Below are positions 37,295 to 45,908 of a stretch of DNA of 64,000 nt, one piece after another. The translations under genes were made by a program, and so were the position numbers. The notes beneath the pieces were generated by a model. It was not told where the DNA came from. It was given only the letters and a program-made list of their open reading frames with translations, and made no database searches. The DNA is taken from NCBI RefSeq assembly GCF_900103545.1, contig NZ_FNHH01000020.1, positions 6,734-70,733 of the forward strand. The letters run 5' to 3'. The DNA comes from Daejeonella rubra. Lineage in GTDB: Bacteria; Bacteroidota; Bacteroidia; Sphingobacteriales; Sphingobacteriaceae. Position 1 is the stretch's first letter. Every line of letters starts with the position of its first letter.

Positions 37295-37978
37295 ATGGAA
37301 AATAGTAACGGCAATCAGCTTTTTCCGGTATTCCTTAAGTTAAATCAACTTAAGGTTTTACTTGTTGGGGCCGGTAATATAGGACTTGAAAAACTGGAGG
37401 CAGTTCTGGCCAACAGTCCCGAAACGGAGATTGATATTGTTGCTGAAACCTTTTTGCCTAAACTTATTGAACTGGTAAAAGATTATCCTAAGGTAAAACT
37501 GCATTCAAAAAGATTTGACGCAGCTGATCTGGAAGGGCATGACCTGGTGATCATTGCAAGCGGGGATAATGTGCTGAATACTGAGATCAGGAATTTAGCT
37601 CGTCAGCGACACTTACTGATCAATGTTGCCGATAAGCCTGATCTATGTGATTTTTATCTGGGATCGATCGTTAAAAAGGGCGACCTTAAAATTGGGATCT
37701 CAACAAATGGAAAATCGCCCACAATTGCGAAACGATTGAAGGAGATCTTTCAGAATAATTTGCCTGATGAGCTGGATCTGACATTGCAGCAAATGAGTAA
37801 ACTGAGAAACACCCTGGGAGGGGATTTTGCACATAAAGTTAAGGAATTGAATAAGGCAACGGCATCATTGGTCGAAAATTCAATTGAGAAGCCGGTTAGC
37901 AGAGAAATCAGCTGGAAATTAGTGGCTGCAGTATTTGCTGGTCTTAGCCTGATAGTGATTATGTTTAAATACCAATAA
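37295..37978 (+). CDS. precorrin-2 dehydrogenase / sirohydrochlorin ferrochelatase with C-terminal membrane anchor
   Basis: 227 residues. The N-terminal NAD-binding fold (VLLVGAGNIGLEKLEAVLAN, about 20-39) and the middle block with ISTNGKSPTIAKRLKE match the CysG N-terminal/Met8 family, which oxidises precorrin-2 and inserts iron to give sirohaem. The last 25 residues (WKLVAAVFAGLSLIVIMFK) form one strongly hydrophobic helix that the Escherichia coli and yeast enzymes lack, a probable tail anchor. A 74-base gap to metZ contains a promoter box. Confidence 0.9.
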   Translation: MENSNGNQLFPVFLKLNQLKVLLVGAGNIGLEKLEAVLANSPETEIDIVAETFLPKLIELVKDYPKVKLHSKRFDAADLEGHDLVIIASGDNVLNTEIRNLARQRHLLINVADKPDLCDFYLGSIVKKGDLKIGISTNGKSPTIAKRLKEIFQNNLPDELDLTLQQMSKLRNTLGGDFAHKVKELNKATASLVENSIEKPVSREISWKLVAAVFAGLSLIVIMFKYQ

Positions 37979-38026
37979 ATCGAGATTTGAGTCATAAATG
38001 CACCTGATTAATTTTATTTAATTAAG

Positions 38027-38034
38027 TATTTTTG
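38027..38034 (+). promoter_or_regulatory. internal -7 box before metZ
   Basis: TATTTTTG matches TAnnTTTG exactly, 19 bases before the ATG of metZ, leaving a leader of only about 12 bases. It would let metZ and the downstream genes be made apart from the operon promoter. Confidence 0.4.
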
Positions 38035-38052
38035 CCGAAACCTCCACAAAAA

Positions 38053-39222
38053 ATGAAAGAACAATCTAAACTTATACGTACTCAGGCGCCACGATCATCA
38101 AACAGAGAACATTCTGTGCCTTTATATCTGACATCCAGTTTTGTTTTCGATGATGCAGAACATGGCAGAGCGATGTTTGCCGATGAGGTTGAAGGGAATA
38201 TTTATTCACGTTATTCTAATCCAAACACGAGCGAATTCATTGAGAAAGTTCGTGATTTTGAAGGTGCAGAAGCTGGCTTAGCCTTTTCATCGGGGATGGC
38301 AGCTGTATTTGCTTCCATAGCAGGTTTACTTCGTAGTGGTGATCATATTGTTGCCTTTCGTTCTATTTTCGGATCTACACATCAGCTTTTTACTCAATTG
38401 CTACCGCGATGGGGAATTACCACAACCTATGTGGATGCCTCAAAGCCAGAAGATTTTGAAGCAGCTTTACGTCCGGAAACTAAAATGGTATTTCTGGAAA
38501 CTCCTTCAAATCCAGGTTTAGAGCTGGTAGATCTTGAATGGTTAGGTAATTTAAAGAAGAAACATAATTTCATCCTGAATGTTGACAACTGTTTTGCAAC
38601 GCCATATCTGCAAAAACCAATTCAGTTTGGTGCCGACCTGGTAAGTCATTCGGCCACTAAATATATGGATGGACAGGGCAGAGTACTTGGGGGAGTGGTA
38701 GTGGGCCGTAAAGATCTGATGAAAGAACTGATGTTTTTTATCAGGCATACTGGTCCGGCGATGTCTCCTTTCAATGCATGGACCATTTCAAAAAGTCTTG
38801 AAACCCTTGCAGTTCGTATGGACAGGCATTGCAGTAATGCCCTGAAAGTAGCAGAAACGCTTGAACAGCATCCCGAAGTAGAAGTAGTAAGATATCCTTT
38901 CCTTCCATCGCATCCCCAATATGAATTGGCAAAACGCCAGATGAAACAGGGTGGTGGAATAGTTACATTTATTGTCAAAGGTGGTTTTGAGCGTGCAAAG
39001 CGTTTTATGGACGCCCTGCAAATGATCATGTTGTCGCCAAATTTGGGTGATACCCGTTCCATAGCTACACATCCAGCCTCAACAACGCATTCCAAATTAA
39101 GTGATGCGGAACGTGCGCAGATTGGAATATTCCCGGGAAGCATCAGGATTTCTGTCGGTTTAGAAGATATTGATGATATCCTTACAGACCTGACCGAAGC
39201 ACTTAATAATTCTATAAACTGA
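38053..39222 (+). CDS. metZ: O-succinyl/O-acetylhomoserine sulfhydrylase (trans-sulfuration PLP enzyme)
   Basis: 389 residues from the ATG at 38053; a TTG at 38032 overlaps the promoter box and is rejected. A fold-type I PLP enzyme of the Cys/Met metabolism family: SRYSNPNTSEFIEKV, the SSGMAAV phosphate site, NVDNCFATPYLQ with the cofactor aspartate, and the Schiff-base lysine in SHSATKYMDGQG. Given the operon it most likely adds sulfide to an activated homoserine to make homocysteine. Cystathionine synthase or lyase activity cannot be excluded by sequence alone. Confidence 0.9.
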   Translation: MKEQSKLIRTQAPRSSNREHSVPLYLTSSFVFDDAEHGRAMFADEVEGNIYSRYSNPNTSEFIEKVRDFEGAEAGLAFSSGMAAVFASIAGLLRSGDHIVAFRSIFGSTHQLFTQLLPRWGITTTYVDASKPEDFEAALRPETKMVFLETPSNPGLELVDLEWLGNLKKKHNFILNVDNCFATPYLQKPIQFGADLVSHSATKYMDGQGRVLGGVVVGRKDLMKELMFFIRHTGPAMSPFNAWTISKSLETLAVRMDRHCSNALKVAETLEQHPEVEVVRYPFLPSHPQYELAKRQMKQGGGIVTFIVKGGFERAKRFMDALQMIMLSPNLGDTRSIATHPASTTHSKLSDAERAQIGIFPGSIRISVGLEDIDDILTDLTEALNNSIN

Positions 39223-39232
39223 TATTGATAAC

Positions 39233-39931
39233 ATGAACAGGTCGGCTGAGATACTACAGGAAATTGCGGGGTTAAGTATAGAACAATCCCTTGAAATGCT
39301 AGTCAATCGATTTCCTGGGAAAGTGGTTTTTTCAACCAGTTTTGGTTGGGAAGATCAGGTCATATCTCATATTATTTTTTCAAACAAACTGCCCGTAAAA
39401 GTTTTTACCCTTGAAACAGGCAGGCTTTTTCCTGAAACCTATTACGTATGGAACCGCACCATTGAAATGTATGGAATGCCGGTACATGCATATTATCCTA
39501 ATACAGAGGCGGTTGAGCGGATGGTTAGTACAAAAGGACCGAGTAGTTTTTACGAGTCGGTGGAGAACAGAAAAGAATGCTGCGGAATCAGAAAGGTAGA
39601 GCCTTTAAAACGTGCACTTGCCGGGAATTCATTATGGATCACCGGAATACGCGCTGAGCAATCAATGAACAGGGAGGATATGAATGCTGTTGAATGGGAT
39701 GAATCTAATCAGCTGCATAAGTTTCATCCAATTTTCGACTGGTCGCTGGACCAGGTTAAAGCCTATATTAAGGAGAATAATATTCCATATAACCCATTGC
39801 ATGACAAGGGTTTTCCGAGTATAGGTTGTGCTCCATGTACCAGAGCAGTTAGGGAAGGTGAAGATTTCAGAGCTGGACGCTGGTGGTGGGAAGACCAGGA
39901 TAAAAAAGAATGTGGCCTGCACTCTTCCTGA
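39233..39931 (+). CDS. cysH: adenylyl-sulfate (APS) reductase CysH
   Basis: 232 residues. Has the P-loop-like FSTSFGWEDQV (33-43) and, unlike the enterobacterial PAPS reductase, the CC...CxxC iron-sulfur ligands C116, C117, C199 and C202, plus the catalytic C227 in KKECGLH. This cysteine set marks the APS-using form, which agrees with the absence of CysC in the operon. It makes sulfite with thioredoxin as donor. It starts 10 bases after metZ. Confidence 0.95.
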   Translation: MNRSAEILQEIAGLSIEQSLEMLVNRFPGKVVFSTSFGWEDQVISHIIFSNKLPVKVFTLETGRLFPETYYVWNRTIEMYGMPVHAYYPNTEAVERMVSTKGPSSFYESVENRKECCGIRKVEPLKRALAGNSLWITGIRAEQSMNREDMNAVEWDESNQLHKFHPIFDWSLDQVKAYIKENNIPYNPLHDKGFPSIGCAPCTRAVREGEDFRAGRWWWEDQDKKECGLHSS

Positions 39932-39980
39932 TAACGACAATGACAATTTTACGCATTTATGCGCTTTTGATAATTAATTT

Positions 39981-40886
39981 ATGAATAAACAAGACACTAC
40001 TTATTTAGACCAGCTGGAAGCCGAAGCAATATTTATTTTGCGTGAGGTTGCCGGTCAGTTTGAAAAACCAGCCCTTCTTTTTTCCGGAGGGAAGGATTCT
40101 ATCACACTCGTTAGGCTGGCAGAAAAGGCCTTCCGACCGGGTAAGTTTCCTTTTCCGCTGGTTCATATTGATACCGGCCATAATTTCCCTGAGACGATCA
40201 GTTTCAGAGATGATATGATTGCCAGGATCGGTGAAAAATTAATCGTAGGACATGTTCAGGATTCTATCGATCAGGGAAAAGTTATTGAGCAAACGGGAAA
40301 GAATGCCAGTAGGAATGCTTTGCAGACTGTTACCTTGCTTGATACCATTGCTGAGGGCAAGTTCGATGCTTGTATTGGTGGTGCCCGCAGAGATGAGGAA
40401 AAGGCAAGAGCCAAAGAAAGAATATTTTCAGTTCGTGATGAATTCGGTCAATGGGACCCAAAACGTCAGCGTCCTGAATTATGGAATATTTATAACGGAA
40501 AGATTCATAAAGGCGAAAACGTTCGGGTTTTTCCGATCAGTAACTGGACAGAATTGGATGTCTGGAATTATATCCGCAGAGAAAAAATAGAATTGCCATC
40601 GATATATTTTGCACATGAGCGTGATGTGATCACCCGTAATGGGCAGCTAATGGCAGCTGCTGATTGTCTTAATATGGATGCAGATGATAAGATCGAACGT
40701 CGGAATGTTCGCTTCAGAACAGTAGGAGATATGACCTGTACCGCAGCTGTTGAGTCGGATGCAGATCAGATCGATGATATCATCGAAGAAATTAAAATGT
40801 CAAAAATTAGTGAAAGGGGAGCCCGTATTGATGATAAAGTATCAGAGGCTGCAATGGAAGACCGCAAAAAGGGGGGCTATTTTTAA
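39981..40886 (+). CDS. cysD: sulfate adenylyltransferase subunit 2 CysD
   Basis: 301 residues. The catalytic subunit of ATP sulfurylase, a PP-loop enzyme: LFSGGKDSITLVRLA near 32-46 is the PP-loop, followed by HIDTGHNFPET and the GGARRDEEKARAKER block. It makes APS from sulfate and ATP, driven by GTP hydrolysis in CysN. It is 49 bases after cysH and 1 base before cysN. Confidence 0.97.
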   Translation: MNKQDTTYLDQLEAEAIFILREVAGQFEKPALLFSGGKDSITLVRLAEKAFRPGKFPFPLVHIDTGHNFPETISFRDDMIARIGEKLIVGHVQDSIDQGKVIEQTGKNASRNALQTVTLLDTIAEGKFDACIGGARRDEEKARAKERIFSVRDEFGQWDPKRQRPELWNIYNGKIHKGENVRVFPISNWTELDVWNYIRREKIELPSIYFAHERDVITRNGQLMAAADCLNMDADDKIERRNVRFRTVGDMTCTAAVESDADQIDDIIEEIKMSKISERGARIDDKVSEAAMEDRKKGGYF

Positions 40887-40887
40887 T

Positions 40888-42141
40888 ATGGATTTACTTA
40901 AGTTTTTTACCGCCGGAAGTGTTGATGATGGCAAGAGTACATTGATTGGCCGTCTTCTTTATGATAGTGAATCCATTCTTGCAGATCAGCTGGAGGCTTT
41001 GCAGCAGTCAAACCGTAAAAATGATGACGGGACTATTGATCTTGCTATTTTAACAGATGGGCTGAAAGCAGAACGTGAGCAGGGAATTACTATTGACGTT
41101 GCCTATAAATATTTTCAAACAGACAAAAGGAAATTTATCATTGCCGATACCCCGGGACATATTCAATATACCCGAAATATGGTTACCGGAGCTTCGAATT
41201 CTGACCTGGCCATTATTCTTGTTGACGCCCGAAATGGGGTAGTTGAACAGACCGTCAGACACTCATTCATTGTTTCACTTTTAGAGCTGAAACATGTGGT
41301 GGTTTGTATCAACAAAATGGATATGGTTGAGTACAGCGAAGATACATTCAATAAGATCCATAAAGCTTATTCAGAAATTGCCCGGAAACTTCATCTTAAA
41401 GAGGTAACCTATATCCCGGTAAGTGCCCTTAAGGGAGATAATATTGTCAACAGATCCCAGAATATGTCCTGGTATGCTGGTAAAAGCCTTCTTGATCATT
41501 TGGAAACCATTGAGGTAAATGAGGATGAAAAATCAGTCCAGGCACGCATGCCGGTACAATGGGTAATCAGGCCTCAGACAGATGAGTTGCATGATTATCG
41601 CGGATATGCAGGCAGGGTTTTAAGCGGAAGTTTTCGTGTGAATGATAAGATCACAGTTTTACCTTCAGGCATAAGGTCTGAGATCAGTAAGATCGAGACC
41701 AATATGCAGGAACAGGATGAGGCTTATAGCGGAACTTCGGTCACTCTTCACCTGAAGGATAATATTGATATAGGTCGTGGAGATATTCTCGTTAATTCTT
41801 CTCATGAACCTATTGTTTCACAGTCTATTGAAGCAGATCTATGCTGGATGGATACCAAACCGCTGGATACTTCGATCATGTACCTGTTGCAGCATAATAG
41901 CAAGGTTACAAAATGTAAGATCAGAGATATTCTGCATAAGGTGAATATCAATACCCTTGAAAAAATAGAAACGGATACTTTCCAGTTAAATGATATCGGC
42001 AGGATCGTAATTAGAACAGCGGAACCTCTTGCTTTTGATCTTTATCAGGATAATAAACTGAATGGTGGTGCTATTTTGATCGATCCCCGGACTAACCTAA
42101 CGGTTGGAGCTTTGATGTTTCGTGCAAATGCCGAAGAATAA
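40888..42141 (+). CDS. cysN: sulfate adenylyltransferase subunit 1 CysN
   Basis: 417 residues from the ATG at 40888, 1 base after cysD; the frame is open further up inside cysD but family alignment and spacing support this start. The GTPase domain shows GSVDDGKSTLIGR (about 10-22), the switch region DVAYKYF, DTPGH and NKMD, followed by two beta-barrel domains. It ends where CysN does and carries no CysC kinase domain, unlike the fused NodQ type. Its TAA stop is the first part of the hairpin repeat array that follows. Confidence 0.97.
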   Translation: MDLLKFFTAGSVDDGKSTLIGRLLYDSESILADQLEALQQSNRKNDDGTIDLAILTDGLKAEREQGITIDVAYKYFQTDKRKFIIADTPGHIQYTRNMVTGASNSDLAIILVDARNGVVEQTVRHSFIVSLLELKHVVVCINKMDMVEYSEDTFNKIHKAYSEIARKLHLKEVTYIPVSALKGDNIVNRSQNMSWYAGKSLLDHLETIEVNEDEKSVQARMPVQWVIRPQTDELHDYRGYAGRVLSGSFRVNDKITVLPSGIRSEISKIETNMQEQDEAYSGTSVTLHLKDNIDIGRGDILVNSSHEPIVSQSIEADLCWMDTKPLDTSIMYLLQHNSKVTKCKIRDILHKVNINTLEKIETDTFQLNDIGRIVIRTAEPLAFDLYQDNKLNGGAILIDPRTNLTVGALMFRANAEE

Positions 42142-42690
42142 TAATGTCACCCCTTCGGGGTTCTTGTGGTAATAAGAATGCTAAATGCTTGGGGTTATCT
42201 TTGCTTTAATAATGTCACCCTTTCAGGGTTCTTGTGGTGATAGAATGCTAAATGCTTTGGGTTATCTCTGCTTTAATAATGTCACCCTTTCAGGGTTCTT
42301 GTGGTGATAGGAATGTTAGATGCTTGGGGGTTATCTTTGCTTTAATAATGTCACCCTTTCAGGGTTCTTGTGGTAATAAGAATGCTAGATGCTTGGGGGT
42401 TATCTTTGCTTTAATAATGTCACCCTTTCAGGGTTCTTGTGGTGATAAGAATGCTAAATGCTTGGGGTTAATTCTTTGCTTTAATAATGTCACCCTTTCA
42501 GGGTTCTTGTGGTGATAAGAATGCTAAATGCTTGGGGTTACTCTTCTTTAATAATGTGACCCCTTCGGGGTTCTTGTGGTGATAGAATGCTAAATGCTTG
42601 GGGTTATCTTTGCGTGAATAATATCACCCCTTCGGGGTTTTTGTTTTTTGCTCTTGGATTATAATGATGTCACCCTTTTATGATTCTGGT
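42139..42690 (+). repeat. eight tandem ~68-bp hairpin repeats plus a decayed ninth
   Basis: Units start near 42139, 42207, 42274, 42343, 42412, 42482, 42549 and 42616 (periods 67-70), each beginning TAATAATGTCACCC. Each has a short stem that is either ACCCC-TTC-GGGGT or ACCCT-TTC-AGGGT, so paired bases changed together. The rest of the unit (TTCTTGTGGT, then GATAAGAATGCTAAATGCTT) is also conserved. A decayed copy follows near 42661. The stop codon of cysN is inside the first unit. Confidence 0.85.
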
Positions 42691-42800
42691 AATAATATTT
42701 TTATTTCTATTGTTTTTTGGCCATTCTGATTTTTTATCTATTCCATTGGTCTAATGATTTCAATCCTGTATTTTTTGGTAAACTCAAATTTTAGCTTAAC

Positions 42801-42877
42801 AAACCCCGAAGGGGTGTCATTACTTTAGAATAGATTCATATTTCGAGTTAACCCCGAAGGGGTGACATTATTATACC
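42801..42877 (-). repeat. two inverted copies of the hairpin core
   Basis: AACCCCGAAGGGGTGTCATTA (from about 42802) and the same core ending GACATTATTATA (about 42850-42876) are reverse-complement copies of the array's hairpin start, facing the array across about 110 bases. Confidence 0.75.
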
Positions 42878-42923
42878 TTGAAATTAAGCGGTGTAATACC
42901 TAAATTGCATAAAAATAATTAGC

Positions 42924-43343
42924 GTGAAAGTAGAACTAAAAAGGGTGAATGATGCCGTGCATTTTGAAGCCTCAGCCCCCTCTTCAACAGTTAAGGTTCA
43001 TATAGATGGTTCACCTGAAATTGGTGGTCAGGGACTTGGTGTTCGGCCAATGGAAATGGTACTTATGGCCCTGGCGTCTTGCAGTTCACTTGATCTGGTA
43101 TCTATTCTTAAAAAACAAAAACAGGATCTGAAAGATTTTTCTGTCAGTGTAGAGGGAGAACGCAGGGAGCAGACTCCCCCGGTATTCACAAAGATCCATA
43201 TGCATTTTAACCTCACAGGGGAAATTGATCCTGCCAAAGCGGAACGCGCAGCAGAGTTGGCCGTAAAGAAATACTGCTCAGTACATGATATGCTTTCTGC
43301 AGGTGGGGTTGAAATCAATTACTCAATCGAAATTGTAAAATAG
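42924..43343 (+). CDS. OsmC/Ohr family protein
   Basis: 139 residues, one OsmC-fold domain. The two family cysteines are present, in MALASCSSLDLV (about residue 53) and KKYCSVHDML (about 117), the pair that reduces hydroperoxides in OsmC/Ohr proteins, although this YhfA-like branch has no proven substrate. The frame begins with GTG at 42924. It lies behind the hairpin repeats and is separate from the yceI-type gene. Peroxide detoxification in the cytoplasm is the best guess. Confidence 0.85.
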   Translation: MKVELKRVNDAVHFEASAPSSTVKVHIDGSPEIGGQGLGVRPMEMVLMALASCSSLDLVSILKKQKQDLKDFSVSVEGERREQTPPVFTKIHMHFNLTGEIDPAKAERAAELAVKKYCSVHDMLSAGGVEINYSIEIVK

Positions 43344-43496
43344 TACGCAGTATCAGGACATTTCAGAATAGGTGTAAATTCTGAGATTAATCATGATATT
43401 CGGGACTGCCACCCAAAAAAATCCGTTTTAATATTGGAGTAAAAGGTCTTTATACTGATGTATAAGGCTTTTTTGCGTCATTTTCTGTTATGACTT

Positions 43497-43526
43497 TAAA
43501 ATTACATGTTTAAACATGTAATTTTA
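43497..43526 (+). promoter_or_regulatory. 30-bp perfect palindrome, candidate operator of yceI
   Basis: A perfect inverted repeat of 15 bases per arm, centred on ACATGTTTAAACATGT. It ends directly before the TACCTTTG -7 box and so covers the -33 region. The arrangement is what a MarR- or TetR-type repressor site would look like. Confidence 0.65.
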
Positions 43527-43534
43527 TACCTTTG
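43527..43534 (+). promoter_or_regulatory. -7 box of the yceI-type gene
   Basis: TACCTTTG matches TAnnTTTG exactly, 37 bases before the ATG, and abuts the palindrome. Confidence 0.5.
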
Positions 43535-43571
43535 TAATCTAAACAGAACCTAAAACAAAAAAAATATAAAA

Positions 43572-44111
43572 ATGGAATCAGCAGTAAAAACAAAATGGGT
43601 TATTGACCCAATGCATTCAGAGGTGCATTTCAAGGTGAAGCATCTTGTAATTTCAACCGTTACAGGTACTTTTAAATCTTTTGAAGGAACACTTGAAACA
43701 TCAGATTCAGATTTTCAAGATGCATCAATTGAATTTTCAATGGATGTGAATAGCATTGATACCAATCAGGAGCAGCGTGATGTACATTTGAAATCAGCAG
43801 AATTCTTTGATGCAGAGCAATTCCCTAAAATGTCTTTCAAATCTACTTCATTCACAAAGGACGGTGATGATTTTGTTCTTGTTGGTGATCTTACAGTTAA
43901 GAATGTAACTAAACAAGTAAAGTTGGAAGTTGAATTTGGCGGTATTGCTACTGATTTTTATGGAAATGAAAAGGCAGGTTTTGAAGTTTCCGGAAAGATA
44001 AGCCGCAAAGAATTCGGACTTACCTGGGACGGAATTACAGAAGCCGGAGCCATTGTTGTTGGTGACGATATCAAATTGAATATTAACCTTCAACTTGCTA
44101 AACAAGCATAA
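43572..44111 (+). CDS. YceI-family protein
   Basis: 179 residues. YceI proteins are lipocalin-like beta barrels that bind polyisoprenoids. The family blocks are clear: WVIDPMHSEVHFKVKHLVIS at the start, then DSIDT-type DVNSIDTNQEQRDVHLKS, FPKMSFKST, VGDLTVKNVTK and the end ISRKEFGLTW. No signal peptide is present, so this copy is cytoplasmic, unlike Escherichia coli YceI. Its promoter carries a 30-bp palindrome and it ends at a terminator, so it is a separately controlled single gene. Confidence 0.92.
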   Translation: MESAVKTKWVIDPMHSEVHFKVKHLVISTVTGTFKSFEGTLETSDSDFQDASIEFSMDVNSIDTNQEQRDVHLKSAEFFDAEQFPKMSFKSTSFTKDGDDFVLVGDLTVKNVTKQVKLEVEFGGIATDFYGNEKAGFEVSGKISRKEFGLTWDGITEAGAIVVGDDIKLNINLQLAKQA

Positions 44112-44130
44112 TAACCAATTATAATACATG

Positions 44131-44165
44131 AGAAAGCCATTCTGAAAGGAATGGCTTTTTTTGTC
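44131..44165 (+). terminator. terminator after the yceI-type gene
   Basis: AAAGCCATTC (44133-44142) pairs with GAATGGCTTT (44149-44158), followed by a run of T. Confidence 0.85.
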
Positions 44166-44201
44166 TTTCTTTTTTATCTCCCCATAAATAATGGAAAGAT
44201 T

Positions 44202-45146
44202 TTATGGAAATAGGATGCCCCGGGCTTTGACCTCATCCAGGCCCAGTTGTTCTTTTAGTTCTTCCAGTGAATTGAATTTTTCATCGCCACGCATATATTC
44301 CAGAAAATTTATGCGAATCGTTTGTCCGTAAATATCTTCTGTAAAGTCGAATATATTCACTTCAATATTGCGGCTCATGCCATTTATTGTAGGGCGATGG
44401 CCAATATAGGTCATTCCTTTAGCACTTTTTAGTTTTGTTTCTCCATTTCTGAAATCTACACTTACTGCATAAATACCATCAGACGGGATAAGTTTATAAC
44501 TTTCTTCAATGAATAGATTAGCTGTTGGATAGCCTAGTTTTCTTCCAATCTGATCCCCCTTGATCACTTTTCCTGTGAGGTGAAAAGGATATCCCAGAAA
44601 AGATTCAGCTGTTTTGACATCACCGCTCAGGATTGCATTTCTGATCTTTGTGGAGCTGATCGCAACATCATCAATATCCTGTTCCGGGATTTCTTCAACC
44701 TCATACCCAAGTTCTGATGAGTAATGTTGTAGTTCTTTCAATCCTCCGCTACGGTCTTTTCCAAATCTGTGGTCATAGCCAATAATGATCTGAGTAGTTC
44801 CTATCTTTTTAACAAGTACCTCTCTGATATATTCCTGCGGACTCAGATTTGAGAAATCGCGGGTGAATGGAGTAATTATTAAATGATCTATTCCCAGGTT
44901 ATCAAGACGTTCAGCTTTTTCTTCCATGGTGCTGATCAGCTTTATGTTCAGATCATCAGGATGAAGGATCATTCGCGGATGCGGGAAAAAAGTCAGAATG
45001 ACGGTCTCGCCACCTTTTTGCCGGGCTACTTCCTGCAGGCGGCTGATTATTTTCTGATGCCCGATATGAACACCGTCAAATGTGCCTATGGTAACCACAG
45101 CGTTTTTGATCTGCTTGAATTCGTCAATATGGTTATAGACCTTCAT
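44202..45146 (-). CDS. ribF: bifunctional riboflavin kinase / FAD synthetase RibF
   Basis: 314 residues, normal. The N-terminal FAD synthetase (about 1-185) shows VTIGTFDGVHIGHQ with the nucleotidyl-transferase HxGH-type motif, FFPHPR, and SSTKIR near 165-170. The C-terminal flavokinase (about 190-314) shows GRKLGYPTANL and a domain ending FNSLEELKEQLG. It converts riboflavin to FMN and FAD. Last gene of the ftsX-DUF3098-uppP-truB-ribF block, 36 bases after truB. Confidence 0.96.
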   Translation of the reverse strand: MKVYNHIDEFKQIKNAVVTIGTFDGVHIGHQKIISRLQEVARQKGGETVILTFFPHPRMILHPDDLNIKLISTMEEKAERLDNLGIDHLIITPFTRDFSNLSPQEYIREVLVKKIGTTQIIIGYDHRFGKDRSGGLKELQHYSSELGYEVEEIPEQDIDDVAISSTKIRNAILSGDVKTAESFLGYPFHLTGKVIKGDQIGRKLGYPTANLFIEESYKLIPSDGIYAVSVDFRNGETKLKSAKGMTYIGHRPTINGMSRNIEVNIFDFTEDIYGQTIRINFLEYMRGDEKFNSLEELKEQLGLDEVKARGILFP

Positions 45147-45182
45147 TTTCGGGGATAGAGAGGCAAAATTAAAAATTAATTG

Positions 45183-45908
45183 TTATTTTAAAGTTCCCTG
45201 CTCTTTCAAGTGCCGGATATGATTAACCAGTTCCATTACTTCAAAAGCATTATTGACATCATAATCGCCGCTTTTGGTGCGGCGCAATGCACTTAGATAG
45301 GCCACATTTTGCAGTGATCTTCCAAAATCATGCACAAGTGAACGGATATAAGTGCCTTTACTGCAAACTACTTTGAAGTCTATTTCAGGGAGCTCAATAC
45401 GGGTTATTTCAAACTGACTTATACTGACTTTTCGTGTTTTTAACTCTACATTTTCTCCCCTGCGGGCCTTCATGTACAATCTTTCACCATCAACTTTAAC
45501 TGCGGAATGTGCCGGTGGATATTGATCCAGGTCGCCAATGAATTGTGAAGTATTCGCTCGGATCATTTCTTCATCAATATGGCTGATATCGAATGTTTCA
45601 TCGACCTCTGTCTCCATATCATAGGATGGTGTGCCGGCTCCAAGTATCATTGTTCCGGTATATTCTTTCTCCTGTGCCTGAAATTCATCGATCTTTTTTG
45701 TGAATTTTCCAGTACAGATGATCAGTAATCCGGTCGCTAAGGGGTCCAGAGTGCCTGCATGGCCAACTTTTAACTTCAATGGTTTGAAGGAGTTTCTGAT
45801 CTTTCCAACTACATCAAAGCTAGTCCATGTATAGGGTTTATTGATGAGCAGCATTTCGCCGTCGGTAAAATTAAACTCGGGGAATACTTTTCCTTTATTT
45901 TCGCTCAT
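45183..45908 (-). CDS. truB: tRNA pseudouridine-55 synthase TruB
   Basis: 241 residues. Modifies U55 in the T-loop of nearly all tRNAs. Visible are the INKPYTWTSFDVV start, the catalytic D55 in GHAGTLDPLATG and the YSG-like QYPPAHSAVKVDG block. It is somewhat shorter than the Escherichia coli enzyme, which fits lack of a C-terminal PUA domain. It overlaps uppP by one base and precedes ribF, a linkage common in bacteria. Confidence 0.96.
   Translation of the reverse strand: MSENKGKVFPEFNFTDGEMLLINKPYTWTSFDVVGKIRNSFKPLKLKVGHAGTLDPLATGLLIICTGKFTKKIDEFQAQEKEYTGTMILGAGTPSYDMETEVDETFDISHIDEEMIRANTSQFIGDLDQYPPAHSAVKVDGERLYMKARRGENVELKTRKVSISQFEITRIELPEIDFKVVCSKGTYIRSLVHDFGRSLQNVAYLSALRRTKSGDYDVNNAFEVMELVNHIRHLKEQGTLK

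Noticed and set aside
38646..39143. 165-codon minus-strand frame opposite metZ
   Set aside because: Fully inside a well-conserved enzyme gene on the other strand.
40750..40887. upstream extension of CysN
   Set aside because: The added residues lie inside cysD and do not fit the family N-terminus; the ATG at 40888 does.
42252..42515. 87-codon plus-strand frame across the hairpin array
   Set aside because: Its 23-residue repeats follow only from the 69-base periods staying in frame; it has no start context and the array is better explained as a nucleic-acid repeat.
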